41,696 bases of DNA from a virus. Below the pieces are notes generated by a model, which was given only the letters and a program-made list of their open reading frames with translations, searched no databases and was not told where the DNA came from. The DNA is taken from positions 1-41,696 of IMG/VR virus record IMGVR_UViG_3300028394_000138, one strand, 5' to 3'. Made by a program: the position numbers and the translations under genes. This document shows, piece after piece, positions 6,606 through 11,943 of this stretch (position 1 is the first letter of the stretch; each line of letters begins with the position of its first letter).

Positions 6606-6763
6606 AGTTGCACCTCTCTTAGCACTCGGACTCTTGGTTCTGGACAGTCTGAGTAAGGTTTCTCGTTGCCTTCATTATCTTCACAAGAACACCAGCCGAA
6701 CTTCATGACCTGAGTCTTGTGAGTAAGTTCCGCTAACTCACCCCATGAGATTGAATCTTCCAT
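6602..6763 (-). CDS. 53-residue unknown with three Cys
   Basis: ATG at 6763 overlaps the upstream TAA, and the TGA at 6602-6604 overlaps the next ATG. The peptide includes WGELAELTHK, then GWCSCED and SDCPEPRVRVL, giving C25-x-C27 and C40. A GGAGG-like site (GAGGTGGAG) lies upstream. The Cys set could bind a metal, but three ligands are too few to assign a fold. Confidence 0.55.
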   Translation of the reverse strand: MEDSISWGELAELTHKTQVMKFGWCSCEDNEGNEKPYSDCPEPRVRVLREVQL

Positions 6764-6957
6764 TACTCCACCTCTTCCACTTCATAGATAGTCGTATCTA
6801 TTGAATAGTTTTTCTCGTAAAAGTTTGGCAACTCTTCGCTGGAAAGTTCGCCTTCCTTTACCTGTTCAATCAGTTTCTTAGCGTGTTCAAGTGAGTCAGC
6901 ATCAAAGCCCCACTTGTTGTCGTATTCCTCATGAACCATGACTACGAATCTAGGCAT
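6763..6957 (-). CDS. 64-residue unknown, acidic
   Basis: The sequence begins MPRFVVMVHEEYDNKWGF and continues with a helix SLEHAKKLIEQVKEG and an acidic end. The alternation of a strand, then a helix, then a strand suggests a small alpha/beta domain. AGAGGTGAAG provides the ribosome site. TAATG overlaps occur at both ends. A similar strand-helix opening (PTYSMEIV...DSEEQAEEKY) is seen in the 63-residue gene at 8054, so the two may be distant relatives. Confidence 0.6.
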   Translation of the reverse strand: MPRFVVMVHEEYDNKWGFDADSLEHAKKLIEQVKEGELSSEELPNFYEKNYSIDTTIYEVEEVE

Positions 6958-7403
6958 TACTTCACCTCTGCCTTCTGTAATTCGTCAATCTTTATTGAAG
7001 CCTCTTTAAGAATTGACTCGAAGATAATCTGGTCAATCGGATAAGTCGCTAAGACTTGTTGAATCAGATCACTAGGGAATCCTTGTAGTCCCAGCTCTTT
7101 TGCGAGTGCCTGTTCTACCTCGAATCCGCAATCTGTTCTGCCACTCTTCTTCTTATCCTCTTCAATCTTCTCTTCGCAGATGTCAAAGAGAGTCTTGTCT
7201 TCAGACTCTTCAATCAGGTCAGCCCAATCAGGGTCAGCAATCTTGTTGCCTTCCGAGTTATACCAATACGAATCCATTCCGTATTCGTGCATCTCACCTC
7301 TGTAGTAGAAAATCTCGCCTTCATACTTCAGGGTCATTCGATACGCTGTCGAGGTCGAGAATGAATCCGCCTCTACAACTTCTAACTTATCGTTTATGTT
7401 CAT
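6957..7403 (-). CDS. 148-residue unknown, first gene after leader copy A
   Basis: Start 7403 is chosen over an in-frame ATG further upstream because it follows the 12-mer leader motif found at two other starts. The protein is acidic, with aromatic-rich strands (YRMTLKYEGEIFYYRGEMHEYG) and a Glu/Lys helix around residues 70-90, and then ALAKELGLQGFPSDLIQQVLATYP. No family is recognised. It heads the downstream part of the leftward module. Confidence 0.6.
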   Translation of the reverse strand: MNINDKLEVVEADSFSTSTAYRMTLKYEGEIFYYRGEMHEYGMDSYWYNSEGNKIADPDWADLIEESEDKTLFDICEEKIEEDKKKSGRTDCGFEVEQALAKELGLQGFPSDLIQQVLATYPIDQIIFESILKEASIKIDELQKAEVK

Positions 7404-7410
7404 TATCTTT

Positions 7411-7476
7411 CTTTCTGTAGGTTGGTTGGTATTCAAGACGAACACCCGAAGAGGCAGGGAGAAGATTCCCCCTGCC
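7411..7476 (-). promoter_or_regulatory. Leader element copy A: 12-mer plus hairpin
   Basis: Read on the minus strand, ACCTACAGAAAG (7422 down to 7411) ends 7 bases before ATG 7403. Some 30 bases further upstream is a 7-bp hairpin, GGCAGGG/CCCTGCC (7453-7459 with 7470-7476). The same combination precedes the genes starting at 8553 and 9258. The AGAAAG part may act as a weak ribosome site. The conserved 5' half is not explained by that. Confidence 0.65.
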
Positions 7477-7486
7477 CTATCGGCTA

Positions 7487-7654
7487 CTAATCTTTCAGTT
7501 GCGTTAGGTCAATCATGTGAGTCGCTGTCTTGCTTTCTTCAGCGTTATGCCTATCGGTAATCCACCACTCTAAGCCTTCAAGTCTTGTTGCCAAGTCGTG
7601 ATTCGCTAAGGGATCACTAGAATAAATTACGACCCATGTCTTATGAACTGTCAT
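7487..7654 (-). CDS. 55-residue unknown
   Basis: ATG 7654 follows GAGGGGGTGAAGTA, a strong ribosome site, and overlaps the upstream TAA. The peptide reads MTVHKTWVVIYSSDPLANHD, then a helix and WWITDRHN, ending in a polar tail. No motif is recognised. It is the last gene before leader copy A. Confidence 0.55.
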   Translation of the reverse strand: MTVHKTWVVIYSSDPLANHDLATRLEGLEWWITDRHNAEESKTATHMIDLTQLKD

Positions 7655-7743
7655 TACTTCACCCCCTCTCGGCACTTATTACAGTCACAATTTGCCACGC
7701 AGATAGGGCAATCAGTAGAGCAATCGCCAGCATGAATAGTCAT
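7654..7743 (-). CDS. 29-residue six-cysteine mini-protein
   Basis: ATG 7743 to TAA 7654-7656, overlapping the next ATG. The peptide is MTIHAGDCSTDCPICVANC then DCNKCREGVK: Cys at 8, 12, 15, 19, 21 and 24. Six Cys in 17 residues suggests a compact metal-binding knuckle. The ribosome site is modest (AGG about 7 bases upstream). Too short for homology by eye, but frame continuity and overlaps with neighbours support translation. Confidence 0.5.
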   Translation of the reverse strand: MTIHAGDCSTDCPICVANCDCNKCREGVK

Positions 7744-7751
7744 AGCCACGC

Positions 7752-7859
7752 CTATGCCTCGCAATCATGACCATAAGCCCACTCTTGCGAGTCGGTGTCA
7801 TCTAATAAGTCGAATACCCGAAAACACTCGGGACACTTAGCCTTAGTCCGAATCTTCAT
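7752..7859 (-). CDS. 35-residue mini zinc-finger-like protein
   Basis: MKIRTKAKCPECFRVFDLL then an acidic stretch and AYGHDCEA: C9-x2-C12 paired with H31-x-C33. This looks like a minimal zinc finger or a truncated zinc ribbon. It begins three bases after the stop of the upstream Cys-rich gene and ends eight bases before the six-Cys peptide, making three Cys-rich small genes in a row. Confidence 0.55.
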   Translation of the reverse strand: MKIRTKAKCPECFRVFDLLDDTDSQEWAYGHDCEA

Positions 7860-7862
7860 TAC

Positions 7863-8054
7863 TTAATCTCCAATCTTCTCGGTGTTGTGATAGCAGTCGT
7901 CACTATCCTCGACAACGCAGTCGCAGTCACCGCCGTTGCCGCAAGGGCAATCGCCGCCGTTAAAATAAATGTCGTATTTTTCCTCGGCTTGTTCTTCCGA
8001 GTCGGCAGTAATCATCAGGGTTTGGGTCACTATCTCCATGCTATAGGTTGGCAT
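7863..8054 (-). CDS. 63-residue acidic Cys-rich protein
   Basis: Start 8054 follows AGGGGGGAAG and overlaps the upstream TAA. The first half (MPTYSMEIVTQTLMITADSE) is strand plus helix. The second half is GGDCPCGNGGDCDCVVEDSDDC, with five Cys and many Asp and Gly, a likely metal-binding loop. An in-frame ATG ten codons upstream lies inside the neighbouring gene and is rejected. Function unknown. Confidence 0.6.
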   Translation of the reverse strand: MPTYSMEIVTQTLMITADSEEQAEEKYDIYFNGGDCPCGNGGDCDCVVEDSDDCYHNTEKIGD

Positions 8055-8224
8055 TACTTCCCCCCTTCTTCTGGAAAGTAACACTCGAGAGATGACTCGA
8101 AGCAGTATCTATCCCCGACCCAATTCACATGATCCAAACCCCAAAGGATTAGACCAAGGAGAAGCAGGGCATTTATTCCAAGCGATAGGGCGAACAGAAT
8201 CTCGCCTCTCTTGTTTAGTTTCAT
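8054..8224 (-). CDS. 56-residue single-pass membrane protein
   Basis: ATG 8224 overlaps the upstream TGA (ATGA), and its TAA overlaps the next ATG. MKLNKRGE is a basic N-terminus, followed by the helix ILFALSLGINALLLLGLILWGL and a tail with two Cys (C41, C48). By the positive-inside rule the tail should be outside the cytoplasm. Function unknown; a superinfection or membrane-modifying role is possible. Confidence 0.6.
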   Translation of the reverse strand: MKLNKRGEILFALSLGINALLLLGLILWGLDHVNWVGDRYCFESSLECYFPEEGGK

Positions 8225-8553
8225 AGACCGAATTCACTTTCGACAGAAAGAAGCTCCGAGACGAAAGCCTCGCAATCTAGGGGGCGGTTAGACCACTCGA
8301 CCAAAGCCTCACCGAGTTTAGACATCTCGACATAACCGAGAGAGTCGCTAGGGTCTGACCAGTCTGCAAGAGGTGAGCCAAGATGCTCGGAACTGTAAGC
8401 GACTAGGTCGAGGAACTTTCTGAATGGTTTCATGTCTTGGTAATTACTAGCCCATGAATAGAGGGATTCGATTCCCTCGCAATAAGTGGGGGCGGAATCG
8501 GAAGCCCACGCTAGAGCCCCCACGCTCTTAGGTGTCTTGGTTTCTGTGTTCAT
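8221..8553 (-). CDS. 110-residue unknown, first gene after leader copy B
   Basis: This acidic helical protein contains TYCEGIESLYSWASNYQDMKPFRKFLDLVAYS read in two helices, then an EALVEWSNRP helix. No catalytic motif is visible. The start is 7 bases after the leader 12-mer. Phrases such as NYQDMKPFRKFLDL echo the NDYQDINAFLTLL of the neighbouring 160-residue protein, also expressed from this leader type, so the two may be remote paralogues. Confidence 0.6.
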   Translation of the reverse strand: MNTETKTPKSVGALAWASDSAPTYCEGIESLYSWASNYQDMKPFRKFLDLVAYSSEHLGSPLADWSDPSDSLGYVEMSKLGEALVEWSNRPLDCEAFVSELLSVESEFGL

Positions 8554-8560
8554 GTCTTGC

Positions 8561-8634
8561 CTTTCTGTAGGTGTTGGGTGTTGCAGGGGTTTAGTAACCC
8601 CACTAAAAGGGGCAGAATCCTAAGACCCTGCCCC
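8561..8634 (-). promoter_or_regulatory. Leader element copy B: 12-mer plus two hairpins
   Basis: ACCTACAGAAAG on the minus strand (8572 to 8561) ends 7 bases before ATG 8553. Upstream are a 6-bp hairpin GGGGTT/AACCCC (8586-8591 with 8596-8601) and a 7-bp hairpin GGGGCAG/CTGCCCC (8609-8615 with 8628-8634). On the minus strand the latter is followed by TTTT, so it could also terminate the upstream pair of genes. Confidence 0.65.
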
Positions 8635-8648
8635 CAATAGTGAGACGG

Positions 8649-8789
8649 CTAAGCGGTGACTACCTCAATCCCTGCCCGACTGTAAGCCTTTACCAAGGCG
8701 TTTAGTCGAGTCTTAGAGAGAGGGGCAAAGACCAAGACCTCACCAGTCTCGGAATCTAAAAGAGTCACGAAAGGATTACTTACTCGCAT
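8649..8789 (-). CDS. 46-residue unknown
   Basis: ATG 8789 overlaps the end of the DUF4192-like gene by 14 bases and has GAGGGGGTG upstream. The peptide MRVSNPFVTLLDSETGEVLVF continues with a helix TRLNALVKAYSRAGIEVV. The strand-turn-strand-helix-strand pattern suggests a small folded domain. A hairpin follows within 15 bases. No family recognised. Confidence 0.55.
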   Translation of the reverse strand: MRVSNPFVTLLDSETGEVLVFAPLSKTRLNALVKAYSRAGIEVVTA

Positions 8790-9258
8790 TGACAGACACC
8801 CCCTCGAGGTCTGCAAGACCCTCGGTTACTCGAGGGTGTAACTCGCTACGCATTGAAGCAAAGGCAGCAGGTGGCCACCCTGCCCCAAAGACTCGACCCA
8901 AGAGAGCAGCGAGTGAATTAGCAGGGTCTAACTCTTTCGCCTTGTTTAGATGTGAATCGGTGTCTTCCCGATTCTCGGACTCGTAAGCATAAGCAGACCA
9001 AAGGGCATGAACATGAGCCGATTCCCCACCGATAGCGGTGAGCAAAGTGAGAAAGGCGTTTATGTCTTGGTAATCGTTTAGTGATTGACCAAGAGCCCCG
9101 AGTGCATAATCTCGAATCTGTATCGAGTTAGCGATACCGAGAAAGGCGGTCTTGATGTCTGCCTCTTCAAGAATTGCAGAATCGGCAAAGCGAGAGAGGC
9201 AAAGGTCTAGCGAATTCTTAGCCTCGAGGTGAGTGGGGAATTTAGTTTCTAGTGTCAT
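8776..9258 (-). CDS. DUF4192-like protein, 160 residues
   Basis: Start 9258 is taken because the leader 12-mer lies 11 bases upstream. The C-terminal half (ALWSAYAYESENREDTDSHLNKAKELDP then SLAALLGRVFGAGWPP) resembles the tail of the actinobacterial DUF4192 family, where a helical AL..A...DP..LA.LL pattern is followed by a G..P motif. The N-terminal part is shorter than in bacterial relatives. DUF4192 has no known activity. It is the first gene of the leftward module. The similarity is recalled, not searched. Confidence 0.5.
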   Translation of the reverse strand: MTLETKFPTHLEAKNSLDLCLSRFADSAILEEADIKTAFLGIANSIQIRDYALGALGQSLNDYQDINAFLTLLTAIGGESAHVHALWSAYAYESENREDTDSHLNKAKELDPANSLAALLGRVFGAGWPPAAFASMRSELHPRVTEGLADLEGVSVNASK

Positions 9259-9269
9259 GAGTTGATTCT

Positions 9270-9303
9270 CTTTCTGTAGGTAAAGAGTGGGAGAGATTCC
9301 CAC
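9270..9303 (-). promoter_or_regulatory. Leader element copy C: 12-mer plus hairpin
   Basis: ACCTACAGAAAG on the minus strand (9281 to 9270) lies 11 bases before ATG 9258. A 6-bp hairpin GTGGGA/TCCCAC (9287-9292 with 9298-9303) sits only 5 bases further upstream. No gene precedes it on this strand, so here the hairpin cannot be just an upstream gene's terminator. Confidence 0.65.
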
Positions 9304-9439
9304 CCCCAAAGTGTGACAGAGAGAAGCTCGAGATTCAATGACCAGAGCCCTCGAGTCTTATGGATCACGAGATACCCCTCGACTCTTGAAAGTGGCGTAA
9401 TTCAATGGGTTTAGAGATTCCCAAAGTGTCCGAGATTCC

Positions 9440-9502
9440 CAAAGACCCAAGACCCAAGACCTCGACCAAGACCCCAAGACCCCAAGACCAAGACCCCCAA
9501 GG
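9440..9502 (-). repeat. AAGACC(C) tandem repeat, G-quadruplex-prone on minus strand
   Basis: About eight imperfect units of AAGACC/AAGACCC follow one another. On the minus strand, the transcribed leader of the leftward module, this reads as G-runs (5, 4, 4, 3, 3 and 3 Gs) mostly separated by TCTT. That fits the general pattern for a G-quadruplex. A CTGCCCC repeat follows at 9516-9532. Confidence 0.6.
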
Positions 9503-9771
9503 TCTGCCCGATTCCCTGCCCCTGCCCCTGCCATGCCTAGACCCCTCGACCCCCTGCCCTAGGTCTTAGGCGATTACTTAAACGGCGAACACTTAAAGAG
9601 GCCTAGTTGCCGAGGGTCTGCCCTGCCTCGAGTCTGTCCGACACGCCGTTAAAAGCACTTAACATAATGTTAGTTATCGGCTTAGGGGGGTTAGACACGC
9701 AGGGGGGATAAATTGACCCGAGTGCTTAATAGGGCTGGGGCCCCTGTATATATGTACCCAGAAAAATATTT

Positions 9772-9801
9772 TTGATAGGATCTTGAGTTGTAAAATAGGC
9801 T
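9772..9801 (+). promoter_or_regulatory. Weak candidate promoter for the late operon
   Basis: TTGATA (9772-9777) and TAGGCT (9796-9801) are 18 bases apart and fit a loose -35 and an actinobacterial TANNNT -10 box. The placement upstream of the operator-like palindromes is suggestive. The match is common by chance in AT-rich DNA. Confidence 0.25.
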
Positions 9802-9833
9802 CTGAGCAGGACTTTTACACACAATAGATAGAA

Positions 9834-9849
9834 TGTGATACAAATCACA
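9834..9849. promoter_or_regulatory. CRP/GlxR-type operator, perfect palindrome
   Basis: TGTGA-TACAAA-TCACA is an exact match to the general CRP-family half-sites TGTGA and TCACA with a 6-base spacer. Actinobacteria have cAMP-responsive CRP/GlxR regulators with this site type. It lies in the late control region, about 230 bases before the terminase start. Recognition by a host regulator is inference. Confidence 0.55.
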
Positions 9850-9860
9850 GGGCATAGTGT

Positions 9861-9881
9861 GGGATAAAACCTATTTATCCC
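9861..9881. promoter_or_regulatory. Operator-like hairpin next to a TATA-rich box
   Basis: GGGATAAA (9861-9868), loop ACCTA, TTTATCCC (9874-9881): a perfect 8-bp inverted repeat. Directly to the right is TTATATATAGT, which contains a good -10-like TATAGT (9890-9895). A regulator bound to the palindrome would cover the -35 area of such a promoter. Confidence 0.45.
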
Positions 9882-9902
9882 GGCTTATATATAGTAGGAG
9901 GA

Positions 9903-9951
9903 TAATTACTTGCTAAAGTAATTAGACGACTACCCGGCTCTAGGGAGCCGG
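9903..9951 (+). other. Two consecutive perfect hairpins
   Basis: TAATTACTT/AAGTAATTA (9903-9911 with 9916-9924, loop GCTA) is followed by CCGGCTC/GAGCCGG (9934-9940 with 9945-9951, loop TAGG). The second can also refold, since CTAGGG at 9940 pairs with CCCTAG at 9958. No T-run follows, so these look like leader RNA structure or protein-binding sites rather than terminators. Confidence 0.5.
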
Positions 9952-10055
9952 AGCGAGCCCTAGCGAGCAAAGGCGACCTAGAAGCCCCTAGTAAATGCCC
10001 AGTAGTCTGTTCTTTTTCAGAACCGCTAAACCCAATGAAAAATCTTTGGCGACCA

Positions 10056-10072
10056 CGCCAGCGAAGCTGGCG
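10056..10072 (+). promoter_or_regulatory. Hairpin touching the terminase ribosome site
   Basis: CGCCAGC (10056-10062), loop GAA, GCTGGCG (10066-10072), directly followed by AGGAGAG and the ATG at 10082. A 7-bp GC-rich stem this close to the ribosome site may tune translation of the terminase. Confidence 0.5.
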
Positions 10073-10081
10073 AGGAGAGAT

Positions 10082-11935
10082 ATGAGTAAACAAGAAGAGA
10101 CAGCCAAGATCAAGGCAAAAGTAATCCGTCTGATTACTGAAGGCTGCACAGTCGAAGATGCCATGCGGCAGGTCGGCAGGTCAGCAAAGCTGTGGGATTA
10201 CTACCGTTCCACGGATAAAGAATTCAAAGAGACTGTAGATAAGGTTAGAGCTGCTAGATCAAAGCATGGCCGCATCCAGTCTGAGGAATCCCTTGAGATG
10301 GATTTCCGTACTTTCCGCAAAGAGTATCTAGAAGCAGACACATTCCCACATCAGATGAATATCATCAACCTTCTTGAAGGTAATGACCCTGAGTGGATGC
10401 ATGACTCGATGCAGTATGAAAAGGGTCGACCACAGTATGTGCTGGTCAATGTGCCCCCAGAACACGCCAAGTCCATGACTACCTCGATTGACTATCCGGT
10501 CTACCGGATCTGTATGGATCCCAACATCCGTATCATGATTGTCTCGAAGTCACAGCAGAAGGCAACAGAATTTATCTACGCTATTAAGCAGAGACTGACT
10601 CACCCATCGTGGCAAAAACTGCAACTTGCTTACGCTGCTGGCTCAGGCTTCAAGTCTAAGTCAGCCACATGGCAAGCTACGCAAGTTTACCTCGGAGACG
10701 AACTGCGTGACTCAGACCAGAAGGATCCTACGATTCAAGCAATCGGTATCGGAGGACAGGTATACGGTGCGAGAGCAGACCTGATTATCCTAGACGACTG
10801 TGTGACTATGTCTAACTCCCACGAATACGAAAAACAGATTCGTTGGATTCAGCAGGAAGTCTTAACTCGACTCGGGCCTACCGGCAAGCTTTTAGTTCTT
10901 GGAACTCGAGTAGATTCCATTGATCTCTATAGAGAACTCCGTAACGGTGAACGCTACCCAACAGGTAAATCACCTTGGACATATCTGGCGATGCCAGCAG
11001 TCCTAGAGTTTGCAGAAGATCAGAACAACTGGAAAACACTTTGGCCTAAATCAGACCGCCCTTGGCAGGGCAGCGAAGAAGAGGCAGACGAAGACGGTCT
11101 ATACCCACGCTGGGATGGCAATTATCTATCCATGCGTAGAAGTGCATTAGACCCAAAGACTTGGTCGATGGTTTACCAGCAAGCAGATGTTGATGAAGAC
11201 TCAACCTTCAACATGACTTGCGTTAAAGGTTCCATTGACAGAATGAGAATGATCGGGCCAATCGTTCCGGGCAATCCCGGACACCCCGAGACAGTAGAGG
11301 GTCTCACCATCATCGCAGGGCTTGACCCAGCGATAGTTGGTGATACGGCGGCAGTTGTTGTAGCTGTAGATCGTAGGAGAAAGAAAAGATATATCCTCGA
11401 TGCTGCGACTATAACTAAACCGTCACCGCAAGCCATCCGTGATCTCATCACTACATTTACGGAAAAGTACAAACCATCGGAATGGATGGTTGAACGAAAC
11501 GCCTTTCAGGGTTATCTGACACAGGATGAGAATTTACGGCAATGGTTAGCAAGTCGTGGTGTGCTTCTTAGGGAACACACCACATCTAGAAATAAGTGGG
11601 ATGTTGGATTTGGTGTCGCTGCAATGGCTACCCTATTTGGTAGCGTTGAATCCAATGGTAAGCATCATCGAGATAACTTGATGCACTTGCCTTCAGATAG
11701 ACACGAAGGCATCCGATTACTTATTGACCAGTTAGTAACATGGTCGCCAGAGACTAAGAACAAGACAGACCTTGTTATGGCCCTCTGGTTCTGTGAGATT
11801 AGAGCAAGAGAGATCTGCCAGTTCGGTGAGTATGGCGGAAAGTTCGTACACAATGAATTCCTCACCCGAGCAGATGCCGACAAGCGACAGGTCATCAACC
11901 TTGATGAGTGGGCCGCAGATCGCCGTTTGGCATAA
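10082..11935 (+). CDS. terL: Terminase large subunit with N-terminal HTH
   Basis: Start 10082 has AGGAGAG upstream; an in-frame ATG at 9995 lacks one. Residues 5-45 look like a small-terminase-type helix-turn-helix (TEGCTVEDAMRQVGRSAKLW). The ATPase follows: a Walker-A-like VPPEHAKS, a Walker B LIILDDC, and a coupling segment LVLGTRVD. The C-terminal RNase-H-type nuclease shows GLDPAIVGDTAAVVV with the first Asp, then VERNAFQG and late acidic residues. The 617-residue enzyme cuts and pumps DNA into the prohead. No separate small terminase gene is visible, so the HTH may replace it. Confidence 0.92.
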   Translation: MSKQEETAKIKAKVIRLITEGCTVEDAMRQVGRSAKLWDYYRSTDKEFKETVDKVRAARSKHGRIQSEESLEMDFRTFRKEYLEADTFPHQMNIINLLEGNDPEWMHDSMQYEKGRPQYVLVNVPPEHAKSMTTSIDYPVYRICMDPNIRIMIVSKSQQKATEFIYAIKQRLTHPSWQKLQLAYAAGSGFKSKSATWQATQVYLGDELRDSDQKDPTIQAIGIGGQVYGARADLIILDDCVTMSNSHEYEKQIRWIQQEVLTRLGPTGKLLVLGTRVDSIDLYRELRNGERYPTGKSPWTYLAMPAVLEFAEDQNNWKTLWPKSDRPWQGSEEEADEDGLYPRWDGNYLSMRRSALDPKTWSMVYQQADVDEDSTFNMTCVKGSIDRMRMIGPIVPGNPGHPETVEGLTIIAGLDPAIVGDTAAVVVAVDRRRKKRYILDAATITKPSPQAIRDLITTFTEKYKPSEWMVERNAFQGYLTQDENLRQWLASRGVLLREHTTSRNKWDVGFGVAAMATLFGSVESNGKHHRDNLMHLPSDRHEGIRLLIDQLVTWSPETKNKTDLVMALWFCEIRAREICQFGEYGGKFVHNEFLTRADADKRQVINLDEWAADRRLA

Positions 11936-11943
11936 GGAGAAAA

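Larger units (their letters stand above)
9304..10081. other. Non-coding control region between opposite operons
   Basis: Nearly 780 bases carry no convincing gene on either strand. The left third (to about 9560) is a C/A-rich low-complexity leader for the leftward module. The middle has a palindrome TAACAT-A-ATGTTA (9660-9672), several CTTAA repeats and a GGGGCCCC core (9737-9744). The right third is AT-rich and holds a CRP-type palindrome and three perfect hairpins before the terminase. It should contain the divergent promoters and possibly the replication origin or packaging site. No single element proves an origin. Confidence 0.6.

Noticed and set aside
9660-9672. TAACATAATGTTA palindrome as a phage repressor operator
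   Set aside because: Single copy and no repressor gene; kept only as part of the control-region description.
9875-10093. 72-codon minus-strand frame over the late control region
   Set aside because: It runs through perfect hairpins and the terminase ribosome site, is Arg/Ser/Gly-rich and has no ribosome site; probably chance.
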